Assembly: GCA_016699735.1 (NCBI GenBank)
Contig: CP065008.1
Coordinates: 310,001 to 374,000 of the forward strand
DNA from: Alphaproteobacteria bacterium
Lineage (GTDB): Bacteria > Pseudomonadota > Alphaproteobacteria > Micavibrionales > Micavibrionaceae
Direction: 5' to 3'
Length of the DNA stretch: 64,000 nucleotides
The notes beneath the pieces are model-generated. The model saw nothing but the letters and a program-made list of their open reading frames with translations. It did not search any database and was not told the DNA's origin. Shown here in pieces: positions 17,339 to 26,110 of the stretch. How positions within the stretch are numbered: position 1 is the stretch's first letter; each line of letters begins with the position of its first letter. Made by a program: the position numbers and the translations under genes.

Positions 17339-18793
17339 TCAAGCGCAACACGCAACGGCCGACGAACCATCGCTCATGCGCGATAGATCCTTCTCAAATA
17401 GAATTTTCCCGCAGATATTCGGATTTTCAAAAACGGCTGGATCATAAAACTTCTGGTAATCCAGCAGATCCAAAAGCTCAGGAAACAAAATCCGGTTGAC
17501 CTTCCCGTCCGTGCACCCGCTCCGGCAGATGGTCAGAAGCGGAATCATCTCCTCCTCAAACCCCATCGCATCCAGCGCAGGTTCGATGATATCCGCGAAC
17601 TGCTTGGCGAATTCCCGCATCGTTCCTTTCCCGTAAGCAATATCGAAAAATTGCCCGTCATGGTTCCGCGCCGCATGATAAGCCTGATCCAGCAATTCCC
17701 GCGCAGCCTCAGGATTCTCAGGATCAAACCCGAACGCGGCCAGCAACCCGTCAACTGTCTGCGCCAGAACATCGTCCTTGGCCAAAGCCCCGACAACCAT
17801 GAGAGCGGTTTGATGCTGATGCAGCCCGACCCCGAACATCCGCGCCTCATAACGATGCCCAAAAACCGCGCCATGGGAATCACGCAGAGCCGCGATCTTC
17901 ACATCCGGCCACAGCACCGTCTGCGCGAAGAAATAATTGGTGGCCGTGTTCAGCCCCTTGTCCTTCAAGGCATTAAAACTCGTCCACTCCCCGGCGGACA
18001 CACGCACGATTTTTCCATCCGCGTCATAATAAACATAAAGCGGATTGTTCATGACATGATTGATATGCGCGGCGATATATTCCTCACCGCTCCGCGCCGT
18101 CAGGACATACGAGGGAACACCGCCGCGCCCTTCCTTCAGCCCGTTGTGCCGTAGATTCATGCCGCTATGCCCGCGCAAGACTTTGCCCTGCGAGAACCCG
18201 GCGCTGTTATCCGTCAGCAAAAACAAAAACGGCGCCAGCAGGTAAAGCCGCCGCACATTGTCCAGCAAATGATCGGGCGTTGAATAACTCACCGACACCT
18301 GATTGGATTTGCTCACCGAGAAATATTCCGCAAACCCGCGCATATCGCTGCGGTAGGGTTTGAAGAACGCATGATACCGCTCGACATTGACGATACTGGC
18401 CAGCAAATCGTCCGCGCTTTGCTCCGGCAATTCCTGAAAATACGACCTCTTGACGCCAATCTGCTCGGCCACGTCCGCGACGACGGCCATCTTCTTCCGC
18501 AGATCATCCATCACCACACGCAGAGAACCCAGAGGCGCGGCGATGGAACTGACCTCCACCGTCTCGCTCGTCGGCTCGTTATGAACCCAGACCCCGGCCC
18601 CCAGCGCATCATGCGCCATATCTTTCAGCATATTGTTCTGAGCCACACTGATGGGCTTCTGGCTGGTACGGTCAAAAAACGCCAGCTCGACCTCAACCCC
18701 CGCCTTGGCCTGATTGCCAACGCCGGAATAAAGCGAGGACACATCCTCCGGCCTATTGATGGTTCTGAGATCGCCGGCATTTACATCGGACAT
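17339..18793 (-). CDS. Glutamate-cysteine-ligase-like (GCS2 superfamily) protein
   Basis: 484 residues. The order of motifs follows glutamate-cysteine ligases: GVEVELAFFD (32-41), ETVEVSSIAAPLG (78-90), ERYHAFFKPYR (138-148), the SNQVSVSYSTPDHLLDNVRR strand block (163-182), TDNSAGFSQGKVLRG (194-208), AGEWTSFNALKDKGL (267-281) and HRYEARMFGVGLHQHQTAL (313-331). It therefore probably joins a gamma-carboxylate to an amine using ATP, but the substrate is open. The C-terminus ends in VACCA. AAGGAAAG precedes the start. It is the second gene of a unit led by a SAM-II-like riboswitch. It is not a standard GshA by length or local motifs. Confidence 0.68.
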   Translation of the reverse strand: MSDVNAGDLRTINRPEDVSSLYSGVGNQAKAGVEVELAFFDRTSQKPISVAQNNMLKDMAHDALGAGVWVHNEPTSETVEVSSIAAPLGSLRVVMDDLRKKMAVVADVAEQIGVKRSYFQELPEQSADDLLASIVNVERYHAFFKPYRSDMRGFAEYFSVSKSNQVSVSYSTPDHLLDNVRRLYLLAPFLFLLTDNSAGFSQGKVLRGHSGMNLRHNGLKEGRGGVPSYVLTARSGEEYIAAHINHVMNNPLYVYYDADGKIVRVSAGEWTSFNALKDKGLNTATNYFFAQTVLWPDVKIAALRDSHGAVFGHRYEARMFGVGLHQHQTALMVVGALAKDDVLAQTVDGLLAAFGFDPENPEAARELLDQAYHAARNHDGQFFDIAYGKGTMREFAKQFADIIEPALDAMGFEEEMIPLLTICRSGCTDGKVNRILFPELLDLLDYQKFYDPAVFENPNICGKILFEKDLSRMSDGSSAVACCA

Positions 18794-18891
18794 GGAAAAC
18801 TTTCCTTATTCGTCAAGGCAGAAACTATACCTCTTTTGCTATTCTTTTGCCAAACAAGGAAAGTTACAGAGTAACACTATGAAAAACAGAG

Positions 18892-20031
18892 TTACCCCGC
18901 GCTGACCTCCCGCGCCTCCACCCCGTCCAAACCCACATGAAGCTCCGGCAAAACCTCAATCGACTCGATCTCGATATAAACCCCGTCCTTGAGATCCTGC
19001 GCCGTGATGCCCAGTTCCTCGCGCAGGGATTTGCCGATCATCGCCAATTCAAGGAACCGCGGATCGTCCTTGGCCGAGTCGGCAAAAGCCCCTGACGATC
19101 CCGGCGCGATCCCGTAATGGCCGGACTTCGCATCAAACATATGCTCGCGGATTTCCGCCTCGCAGGAGTGCCCGTTAATAACCACATTCAGCCGCTTTCC
19201 GAACCATTCCGGCTTCGCATCGCTCACCGCGATGCTGAGCTTCAAATTCCCGTGCGTGTCTACCCGCGCCACTACGGGCTGCTGGCTGAGATTGGGAATA
19301 TGCTTCAGATCCAGAACCTGTTCCGTGTCGATAAAATTGAATTGCTGCAGGAAAGCGCGGCGTTCTTCAACGCTCAATCCATCCTTCCATCCCTCATGCG
19401 CCTGCGAGAGATTGTAGGTCAGCAACTCCGAATACCACGGAAAGAAATCCCGCGACCGGAACTGGCTGCCCTCCGTCTGCACATTGACCTTGTAGATTTC
19501 CAGATCGCCCTTCTCCACCAGATCGCGGAAAAACGCGAAACTGTGCGGGCTGACGCCGGAGACGACCGCCCCGTTCGGTAGCATCGCCGCATAGACATCC
19601 TCACCTCTGTTATTCCCCTCGACTCCCCGTTGCGCTAAACGTGGAGCGCAGTTGATAAAAAACGTATTCCCCGCCCCGCGCAACCGATACCGCGAAAGCT
19701 GCGCCAGATCGAACGCCCCCGCCCGCCAGTCCTGCGAGGGGATGTCGTGATAAACGCGCTGCGGCGGCGTCTGCCCGCTCAGCGTGGTGACGATGGCATG
19801 GATATCCGCCAGATTGACCTTGATCTCCCCCACCGCCAGATCGGGATACCCGCCATTATCGCTGATATAGGTCGAGGTCACCGGCGACCACGCCGGAAGG
19901 TTCGCATGAACTTTAAACGCAGCGGAGAGAGCCCCCGCCTTTTTGTAATCGCCCTGAAGCTGCTCGATCAAATTCTTCCCAATAAATTCGGGATTGGGAA
20001 GTGTGTGTCCCGCTGGAGTGTCTTGTGTCAT
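18892..20031 (-). CDS. Divergent SAM hydrolase/halogenase-superfamily (DUF62-like) protein
   Basis: 379 residues. The DUF62 (SAM hydroxide adenosyltransferase, chlorinase, fluorinase) fold can be traced: YISDNGGYPDLAVGEIKVNL (55-74) for TDFGxxDPYVGxMKG; YHDIPSQDWRAGAFDLAQL (94-112) for ITHxIPxxDxxAGAxxL; SQFRSRDFFPWYSELL (189-204) for STFHGRDIFAPxAA; RVDTHGNLKLSI (256-267) for xDxFGNLxTNI; PGSSGAF (310-316) for the NSSGxLEIA loop. The usual His of TFHGRD is Arg193, and VDPGVG is replaced by NCAPRL, so chemistry may differ. AAGGAG lies eight bases before the ATG. The leader carries a SAM-II-like aptamer, which independently points to SAM metabolism. Confidence 0.6.
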   Translation of the reverse strand: MTQDTPAGHTLPNPEFIGKNLIEQLQGDYKKAGALSAAFKVHANLPAWSPVTSTYISDNGGYPDLAVGEIKVNLADIHAIVTTLSGQTPPQRVYHDIPSQDWRAGAFDLAQLSRYRLRGAGNTFFINCAPRLAQRGVEGNNRGEDVYAAMLPNGAVVSGVSPHSFAFFRDLVEKGDLEIYKVNVQTEGSQFRSRDFFPWYSELLTYNLSQAHEGWKDGLSVEERRAFLQQFNFIDTEQVLDLKHIPNLSQQPVVARVDTHGNLKLSIAVSDAKPEWFGKRLNVVINGHSCEAEIREHMFDAKSGHYGIAPGSSGAFADSAKDDPRFLELAMIGKSLREELGITAQDLKDGVYIEIESIEVLPELHVGLDGVEAREVSAG

Positions 20032-20050
20032 TTGTTTTTCTCCTTACACA

Positions 20051-20078
20051 AAAAATAATAAACGCGCTTTCGCGCTGG
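20051..20078 (-). terminator. Terminator-like hairpin in the leader
   Basis: On the minus strand GCGC-GAAA-GCGC (extendable to AGCGCG/CGCGTT) is followed by TTTATTATTTTTT, immediately before the AAGGAG ribosome site (20045-20040). This is the position expected of a riboswitch expression platform, where folding could stop transcription before the first gene. Confidence 0.55.
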
Positions 20079-20135
20079 CCCGTGAAACCGGAATGTAAGG
20101 GGGGAAAAGCTTTTCGGCTCTCGTTCACGCCCCGG

Positions 20136-20180
20136 CTTCAAAATTTGAAGACCACAGGCGGAGGAGTCCGGTCCGTGGTC
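20136..20180 (-). other. Two further leader stem-loops
   Basis: Minus strand: GACCAC (20180-20175) pairs with GTGGTC (20155-20150), and CTTCAA-ATT-TTGAAG forms a second hairpin (20150-20136). They lie between the aptamer and the terminator-like hairpin and share one base, so they may be alternative folds. Confidence 0.4.
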
Positions 20181-20230
20181 GCTTTAGCTTTGATCTCGCG
20201 GTGCAAGCTGAACCTTCAAATGCCGCGGCC
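20181..20230 (-). promoter_or_regulatory. SAM-II-type riboswitch aptamer
   Basis: Minus-strand leader of the DUF62-like gene. P1 is CGCGG (20227-20223) with CCGCG (20201-20197). The P1 loop holds ATTTGAAGGTTCAGCTTGCA, with the ATTTGA and GCTTGCA segments typical of SAM-II; after P1 comes AGATCAAAGCTAAAG with the hallmark GCTAAAG. AGCTT in the loop can pair with AAGCT downstream as the pseudoknot P2. The aptamer starts about 13 bases after the predicted transcription start. Assigned from the recalled consensus, not a covariance search. Confidence 0.7.
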
Positions 20231-20250
20231 ACCCGAAGGCGACAAGACAG

Positions 20251-20280
20251 AAAATACGCCCGAAAGCCTTTTTCTGTCAA
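20251..20280 (-). promoter_or_regulatory. Sigma-70 promoter of the SAM-riboswitch unit
   Basis: Minus strand: TTGACA (20280-20275), an 18-base spacer and TATTTT (20256-20251), putting the transcription start near 20243. It begins only about 20 bases after the lptE stop, so the two inserted genes have their own promoter rather than depending on leuS-lptE. Confidence 0.65.
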
Positions 20281-20298
20281 ATATTTTCTAAAAAAGGC

Positions 20299-20814
20299 TT
20301 ATTTCTTGAGATAAAGCCCAACCTGCAGCTCAATCTGCCGCGCCAGATCGTTAAGGGCATTATCCTTCGTATTCTGCTCCGTCACGCGGTTGGCGAACTC
20401 GCTGCCCAGAATATTATAGCTGCCGATGGAAACGAGGTTCCGCTTCAAAACCGTCTCCCCCGTCGCCACATCGACCAGAGCCATAGCGGTATTAAGTTTA
20501 AGCTGCCCCCGCGTTGCATCCGAAGACTTGGTGATATCGAGATCGGTGGTCGTTTCCCGGATCGTCTGCACGGTCAGCTTGTATTTCGGCTGCGCGGGCC
20601 GCCCGTTCTGATAAAATCGGTCGATCAGCGCATTCCGCAGATACTGCCCGTCCCGATCAGGAATATTTTCAATCGCAACCTGCCCGAAATCGGACTGGAT
20701 GGACGAACTCTGCGCCCCCTCGCCGGAAGAGGCACCGTACATCGGCGTAAATCCGCATCCCGAAAGCCCCAGCGCAGAACCACACAGCAACACGGTCAAA
20801 GCAATCTGTCTCAT
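20299..20814 (-). CDS. lptE: LPS-assembly lipoprotein LptE
   Basis: 171-residue outer-membrane lipoprotein, partner and plug of LptD in lipopolysaccharide export. A signal peptide ends in the lipobox LSGC (lipidated Cys20), followed by GFTPMYG, the family's usual first mature residues. The rest has the LptE fold pattern (IENIPDRDGQYLRNALID, YKLTVQTI, ANRVTEQNTKDNALNDLARQI). Its start overlaps the leuS stop by four bases, the standard alphaproteobacterial leuS-lptE coupling. Confidence 0.93.
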   Translation of the reverse strand: MRQIALTVLLCGSALGLSGCGFTPMYGASSGEGAQSSSIQSDFGQVAIENIPDRDGQYLRNALIDRFYQNGRPAQPKYKLTVQTIRETTTDLDITKSSDATRGQLKLNTAMALVDVATGETVLKRNLVSIGSYNILGSEFANRVTEQNTKDNALNDLARQIELQVGLYLKK

Positions 20815-23357
20815 CCGATCACCACATTCACAATGCGGCCCGGAACCACAATCACTTTCCGAACCTGTTTCTCACCAATCGCACGCTTCACATTTTCCTC
20901 GGCCAGCGCGATATCCTCCGCCGTCTTCTGATCCGCATTCGCAGGCAGAGTGATGGAGGCCCGCAGCTTCCCATTCACCTGCACCCCGATGGTCACCGTA
21001 TCGGCCACCAGCAGCGCGGGATCAGCCTCCGGCCAAGGCTCCTGCGCCAGCAAACTCTTATGCCCCATTTTCTCCCACAACTCCTCCGCCAGATGCGGCA
21101 TCATCGGGTTGATAAGAATGATAAAAACTTTCGCCGCCTCAGCCAGCGCCGCCTTCTCATCCGTGGAAGCAGCGGAAAAAGCCGTAAACCCGTTATAAAA
21201 TTCGCGGATTTTCGCCACCGCCTTGTTCATGTGAAAAGCTTCGATATCCTCGCCCACGCCTTTGATCGTCTTGTGCGTGAGGCGCCGAAGATCAAGAGCC
21301 TTCGGGGAATATTCACCCTTGAAATTCTCGACCCCCGACAAATCCAGATCGCGGATCGAGGTATAAACCCTGTTCACGAAACGCCACGCGCCCTCGATCC
21401 CCGCTTCCGTCCATTCCAGATCGCGCTCCGGAGGCGAGTCGGACAGAATAAACAGCCGCGCCGCATCCGCCCCGTAAGTCTCAAGAATGTCTTCAGGATC
21501 GACGACATTCTTCTTCGACTTCGACATCTTAATCGTCGGCCCAACCTTTATGGGCGCTCCGGTCTGTGCGTGAACAGCCGCACCATCTTTCTTGACGATA
21601 TCCGCAGGAAACACCCATTTGCCCTCAGCATCCTGATACGTCTCATGCGTCACCATCCCTTGCGTGAACAGACCAAGGAAAGGCTCGTCGCAATCCACAT
21701 AACCGCAATCGCGCATGATCTTCGTAAAGAACCGCGCATAAAGCAGATGCAGAACCGCGTGCTCCACTCCGCCGATATACTGCTCCACCGGCATCCAGTA
21801 TTGCGCCTTGTCCTTGGCGACAGGAAGCTTTTCGTTTTTCGGATCGCAATACCGGAACTGATACCAACTCGACTCAAAGAACGTATCGAACGTATCCGTC
21901 TCGCGCCGCGCCGCTTTCCCGCATTTCGGACAATCGACAGTCTTCCATGTCGGATGATGCTCCAGCGGATTCCCCGGCTTATCGAAGCTCACATCGTCCG
22001 GCAGAGTCACGGGCAACTGGCTTTCAGGCACAGGCACGACGCCGCACGCCGCACAATGAATGACCGGAATCGGACAGCCCCAATACCGCTGCCGCGAAAC
22101 GCCCCAGTCCCTTAAGCGGAACTGCGTGGTCCCGAAACCAGTCTTGTTAGCTTCGCACCGTTTAATAACTTCCGCCTTCGCGCCCTCAACATCCATCCCG
22201 TCCAGCCATTGCGAATTCGCCAGCTTTCCGGGACCATTGTAAGACTCTTTGGAAAGATCAATTCCTTCTTCGGGAATCACCACAGGCAAAATGTCAAGCT
22301 TGTATTTCGTAGCGAACTCATAATCCCGCTGATCGTGCGCCGGAACGCCGAAAATCGCGCCCGTCCCGTAATCCATCAAAATGAAGTTGGCGATATAAAC
22401 CGGAACCTCCCGCCCCAATAACGGATGCGTGGCCTTAAAGCCTGTATCGAACCCAATTTTTTCCGCCTGCTCGATAGCCGCTTCCGAAGTCCCCCCCGCC
22501 CGACATTCCTGTTGAAATTCCTCGAAGCCCTTCTTGTCTGCGGCCAGCTTCGCGCTCAACGGATGATCCGGCGCCAGAGCGAGAAAAGACGCACCGAATA
22601 GCGTATCCGGCCGCGTCGTGAACACTTCGATTTTCTCTTCCCGTCCGACGATATCCCACTGGAATTGCAGCCCTTGGGATTTCCCGATCCAGTTCGCCTG
22701 CATGATCCGCACCTTCTCCGGCCAGCGCGGCAGATCGTCGAGGCACGACAGCAACTCCTCGGCATAATCTGTAATTTTTAAAAACCATTGATTGAGCTTG
22801 CGCCGCTCGACCGGAGCGCCCGTGCGCCATCCCTTGCCGTCGATCACCTGCTCGTTCGCCAGAACCGTATTATCGACCGGATCCCAGTTAACGATGGATT
22901 CCTTCCGGTACGCAATCCCCTTCTCCAGAAACTTGAGAAACATCGCCTGTTCATGGCGGTAATAATCGGGATCGCACGTCGCAACCTCTCGCTCCCAGTC
23001 AATCGACAGTCCCATCGACTGCAGCTGCGTCCGCATCGTGCGGATATTCTCATGCGTCCATTTTTTCGGATGCTCCCCGCGCTCAATAGCGGCGTTCTCT
23101 GCAGGAAGCCCGAACGCATCCCAACCCATCGGGTGAATGACGTTAAAACCCTTAGCCGTGCGGTACCGCGCCACCACATCGCCCAGCGTGTAATTCCGCA
23201 CGTGCCCCACATGAATCCGCCCCGAAGGATATGGAAACATCTCAAGCACATAATATTTCGGCTTGTCCGACTGCTCGGAAACGGCAAAAGACTGACGCTC
23301 GTCCCAGATGCGCCGCCATTTCTTCTCGGTATCCTTGATATTGTAACGCTCACTCAT
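20811..23357 (-). CDS. leuS: Leucyl-tRNA synthetase
   Basis: 848-residue class I synthetase. HIGH motif as HVGH in PYPSGRIHVGHVRNYTLGD, CP1 editing domain with VFTTRPDTLFGASFLALAPDHP and the T-rich editing pocket, the zinc-like CAACG/CPKCG cysteines, the KMSKS loop as KMSKSKKNVVDPEDI, and an anticodon-binding and C-terminal domain ending VRKVIVVPGRIVNVVIG. Complete. Upstream lies the DUF3576 lipoprotein, downstream lptE. Confidence 0.98.
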   Translation of the reverse strand: MSERYNIKDTEKKWRRIWDERQSFAVSEQSDKPKYYVLEMFPYPSGRIHVGHVRNYTLGDVVARYRTAKGFNVIHPMGWDAFGLPAENAAIERGEHPKKWTHENIRTMRTQLQSMGLSIDWEREVATCDPDYYRHEQAMFLKFLEKGIAYRKESIVNWDPVDNTVLANEQVIDGKGWRTGAPVERRKLNQWFLKITDYAEELLSCLDDLPRWPEKVRIMQANWIGKSQGLQFQWDIVGREEKIEVFTTRPDTLFGASFLALAPDHPLSAKLAADKKGFEEFQQECRAGGTSEAAIEQAEKIGFDTGFKATHPLLGREVPVYIANFILMDYGTGAIFGVPAHDQRDYEFATKYKLDILPVVIPEEGIDLSKESYNGPGKLANSQWLDGMDVEGAKAEVIKRCEANKTGFGTTQFRLRDWGVSRQRYWGCPIPVIHCAACGVVPVPESQLPVTLPDDVSFDKPGNPLEHHPTWKTVDCPKCGKAARRETDTFDTFFESSWYQFRYCDPKNEKLPVAKDKAQYWMPVEQYIGGVEHAVLHLLYARFFTKIMRDCGYVDCDEPFLGLFTQGMVTHETYQDAEGKWVFPADIVKKDGAAVHAQTGAPIKVGPTIKMSKSKKNVVDPEDILETYGADAARLFILSDSPPERDLEWTEAGIEGAWRFVNRVYTSIRDLDLSGVENFKGEYSPKALDLRRLTHKTIKGVGEDIEAFHMNKAVAKIREFYNGFTAFSAASTDEKAALAEAAKVFIILINPMMPHLAEELWEKMGHKSLLAQEPWPEADPALLVADTVTIGVQVNGKLRASITLPANADQKTAEDIALAEENVKRAIGEKQVRKVIVVPGRIVNVVIG

Positions 23358-23422
23358 CCCAAAGACTCCGGGCCGTTATCCGGCCCGGTCCTGTATCAAT
23401 TACAAATAAAACAGCTGTATTA

Positions 23423-23971
23423 TTAGTCGGTCTCGCCCAGATGAGCAACCCGCAACTGCCGCGCACGGGTCAGGATCGCATCCTCAAGCTTACGCGTCGT
23501 ATCCTCAGCCACCTTGGCATCGGCCCAGCCGCTGCCGCTCTTGACCTGACGGAAAGCCTTGACCTTAACGCCGTCAGACTTCAACTCCCGCCCCATGATA
23601 AAGACGTTAAGTTTTAACCGCTCATTGGGGGTCTCGGGCGCGGTATACCATTCGGTCAGGATCACCCCACCGAACGGATCGGCGCTGGCCAAAGGTATGA
23701 ACGAGACGGTATCCAGAGCCGCCCGCCACAGAAACCCGTTAACGCCCACAGCGCTGGCCCCGGTATCGTCCTTCTTTTTCTTGCCCAGAAGCCCGCCCTC
23801 ACCGAAAATACTGTCCGGCTTCTCATAGATATTATTGTCGCCCGACAATTCGCGGTTGGTGCTGGTGGGATACTTTTCCTCACCTTTGATAACGCCGCAC
23901 CCGGAGAGCGAAAGTCCGGCCAAAGCGCAGACAATAATATGACAAGCAGAACGACGCCGATTTGATTTCAT
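23423..23971 (-). CDS. DUF3576 lipoprotein
   Basis: 182-residue predicted lipoprotein: Arg-rich N-region, hydrophobic stretch and lipobox LSGC. The mature part contains VNGFLWRAALDTVSFIPLASADPFGGVILTEWY and LKLNVFIMGRELKSDGVKV, the conserved core of DUF3576. This family commonly sits directly upstream of leuS in Alphaproteobacteria, as here (65 bases). Function unknown; an envelope role is inferred from the lipobox and the LptE neighbourhood. Confidence 0.88.
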   Translation of the reverse strand: MKSNRRRSACHIIVCALAGLSLSGCGVIKGEEKYPTSTNRELSGDNNIYEKPDSIFGEGGLLGKKKKDDTGASAVGVNGFLWRAALDTVSFIPLASADPFGGVILTEWYTAPETPNERLKLNVFIMGRELKSDGVKVKAFRQVKSGSGWADAKVAEDTTRKLEDAILTRARQLRVAHLGETD

Positions 23972-24297
23972 TATGATGAATCCCTGAAAAATTTCTCTTC
24001 ATTTAGCACGCGCCAACAACGCGCTCAAGCCATGTTTTTTCGCGCTTGCGCTTGATGAACAATACGAATTAAACTGGGTTTCCCTACGGAAGAAAATCAT
24101 GTGGCAAAAATACCACGACTAAAAAGTTTTTAAAGCCGTCCTCCCGCAAAGTGCGTTGACCCCCTTATCCTTTGCTGGCCTAATGGCATGGTTCACTGCT
24201 CTGGTGAGCATTTTTAATCCTTTAAGGTATCTGACAGGGTTAGTATGCAAACCGCAGCGGTATACGCTCTAAGCAAAGTTTTAACTGGAGGAATATT
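23972..24297. other. Divergent intergenic region, DUF3576 / porin
   Basis: 326 bases holding both divergent promoters. Toward the porin there is TTGACC (near 24157) with a weak -10 (CCTAAT) 17 bases on, and a strong GGAGGA ribosome site before ATG 24298. TCAAGC and GCTTGA around 24030-24055 form an imperfect stem. No coding frame of interest and no recognised RNA. Confidence 0.5.
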
Positions 24298-25356
24298 ATG
24301 AAAAAACTTCTTTTGACCAGCGTCGCGGTCAGTGGTTTGGCTCTCGCAGCCACCCCTGCACGCGCAGAGGTCGAACTCGAGCTCGGTGGTTACTTCAAGG
24401 GCTACATGGCTTGGGTTGACCAAGACGAGCTTCCTGGTAGCGAACTCAATGACATCGACATGGTTCGCGACACCGAAGTCCACTTCGGCGGCGAAACCAC
24501 CCTCGACAACGGCCTGACGGTCGGCGCACACATCGAAGCAGATGCCGATGGCGGCGATGGCTTCGGCGTTGACGAATCCTACCTCTACTTCTCCGGCGAC
24601 TGGGGCCGCGTAAACGTTGGTGCCGAAGACGGCGCAGCATACCTCCTGCAGGTAGCCGCTCCCTCTGCCGACAGCAACTACGACGGTCTCCGTCAGTTCG
24701 TATCTCCGTTCAACTCCACCGTTGCTGGTGTTGATCTGAACACGGACTACGCTGTTGACCCTTCCGGCAAAGCCGACAAGCTGACCTACCTGTCGCCTGT
24801 TTTCAACGGCTTCCAGGCGGGCGTCACCTTTTCGCCTGATACCGACTCTGCTGGTAGCTTCGGCATCGGCACCGATGACGTTGCTGGCGAAATCGGCCGC
24901 ACCTATGAAATCGCCGCTCGTTACGAAGGCGAATTCAACAACATCGGTCTGATCCTCGGCGGCGGTTACTCTTACGGCGATCTGGAAGATGAATCCACTC
25001 CTTCTGATGACGACCGCGAAGTCTGGAACGCTGGCCTCGATATCGATGTTGGTCCTGTTGGCGTGGGCGCAGCCTATGTCAGCGACAACAACGCGACCGA
25101 TGACAATGACACCGACACGATCGTGGTTGGCGTGGACTACACGACCGGCCCCTTCAAGATCGGCGCTTCTTACCTGAACGAAGATCGTGAAGACGATCAG
25201 GAACTCGACCGTTACTCCGGCGGCGTTAACTACGAATACGGCCCTGGAATGAGCTTCCGCGGTACGCTCACCTTCGTTGATGCTGAAGAAGACGGAACCG
25301 CTGGCGACGACGCCGATGGCGTTGCTCTGCTCGTCGGTACCCAGGTTGAATTCTAA
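24298..25356 (+). CDS. Porin (Gram-negative, Rhodospirillales-type)
   Basis: 352-residue outer-membrane beta-barrel. A signal peptide (MKKLLLTSVAVSGLALAATPARA) is followed by VELELGGYFKGYMAW, the first strand. Alternating hydrophobic strands and acidic Asp/Glu-rich turns run to the C-terminal strand ending in Phe (GTQVEF), the outer-membrane insertion signal. FNGFQAGVTFSPD and YEGEFNNIGLILGGGYSYG are typical of the family. The many acidic loop residues are notable; whether they select cations is inference. Own promoter and strong terminator suggest a highly expressed single gene. Confidence 0.92.
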   Translation: MKKLLLTSVAVSGLALAATPARAEVELELGGYFKGYMAWVDQDELPGSELNDIDMVRDTEVHFGGETTLDNGLTVGAHIEADADGGDGFGVDESYLYFSGDWGRVNVGAEDGAAYLLQVAAPSADSNYDGLRQFVSPFNSTVAGVDLNTDYAVDPSGKADKLTYLSPVFNGFQAGVTFSPDTDSAGSFGIGTDDVAGEIGRTYEIAARYEGEFNNIGLILGGGYSYGDLEDESTPSDDDREVWNAGLDIDVGPVGVGAAYVSDNNATDDNDTDTIVVGVDYTTGPFKIGASYLNEDREDDQELDRYSGGVNYEYGPGMSFRGTLTFVDAEEDGTAGDDADGVALLVGTQVEF

Positions 25357-25385
25357 TCGAATTCACTGCCTATAAAATTTCCGAA

Positions 25386-25417
25386 GGGGCGCTTCATCTG
25401 CGCCCTTTCTCTTTTTC
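25386..25417 (+). terminator. Intrinsic terminator of the porin gene
   Basis: GGGCGC-TTCATCT-GCGCCC hairpin followed by TTTCTCTTTTTC, 30 bases after the porin stop. Confidence 0.88.
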
Positions 25418-25440
25418 TTCGCTTGTTTTATCGTGCCCGT

Positions 25441-26103
25441 ATGTCCGTCAGCGAAAATCTCAAAACAATCAGAGACAATATCGAAAAAACTGCCCGCAAA
25501 TGGGGCCGCATCGGTAACGACATCAACCTCGTCGCCGTCAGCAAAACGCAGCCGCCCGAAAAAATCCGCGAAGCGCTGGACTCCGGCCACCGTCTCTTCG
25601 GCGAAAACCGCGTACAGGAAGCCATCGCCCATTGGAGGGAAATAAAACCCCTTTACCCTGATCTGAAGCTTCATCTGATCGGCCCCCTCCAAACCAACAA
25701 GGTAAAGGAGGCTGTGTCCCTTTTTGATATGATCGAAACGCTGGACCGCGAAAAACTCGCGCACGCTTTGGCGGCGGAAATGCAAAAACAGGGGCGAAAT
25801 ATCCCCTGCCTGATTCAGGTCAATACGGGCGCAGAAGACCAGAAGGTCGGCATCGCCCCCGAAAATCTTAGTCAATTTCTGAAATTCTGCCGCGAAGATT
25901 GCCGCCTTGATATCCGGGGTTTGATGTGCATCCCCCCCGTCGATGAGCCCGCCGCACTGCACTTCGCTCTTCTTAAAAAACTCGCGGAGGAAAACGGCGT
26001 CAAAGACCTCAGCATGGGCATGAGCGCTGATTACGAAAAGGCCATCCCGCTGGGCGCAACCTACATCCGCATCGGAACAGCCCTCTTCGGCCCCCGTCTT
26101 TAA
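25441..26103 (+). CDS. yggS: YggS family PLP-homeostasis protein
   Basis: 220-residue pyridoxal-phosphate-binding TIM-barrel protein (PLPBP/YggS), a PLP buffer without known catalytic activity. Motifs: INLVAVSKTQPPEKIREAL (Lys that binds PLP), LFGENRVQEA, LHLIGPLQTNKVKEAV, LIQVNTGAEDQKVGI, LRIRGLMCIPP-like block and LSMGMSADYEKAIPLGATYIRIGTALFG. The ATG at 25441 is preferred; an in-frame TTG at 25423 lies against the porin terminator. Confidence 0.95.
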   Translation: MSVSENLKTIRDNIEKTARKWGRIGNDINLVAVSKTQPPEKIREALDSGHRLFGENRVQEAIAHWREIKPLYPDLKLHLIGPLQTNKVKEAVSLFDMIETLDREKLAHALAAEMQKQGRNIPCLIQVNTGAEDQKVGIAPENLSQFLKFCREDCRLDIRGLMCIPPVDEPAALHFALLKKLAEENGVKDLSMGMSADYEKAIPLGATYIRIGTALFGPRL

Positions 26104-26110
26104 AGTGAAA

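Noticed and set aside
21060..22115. 351-codon plus-strand frame opposite leuS
   Set aside because: Arg/His/Pro-rich shadow of leuS.
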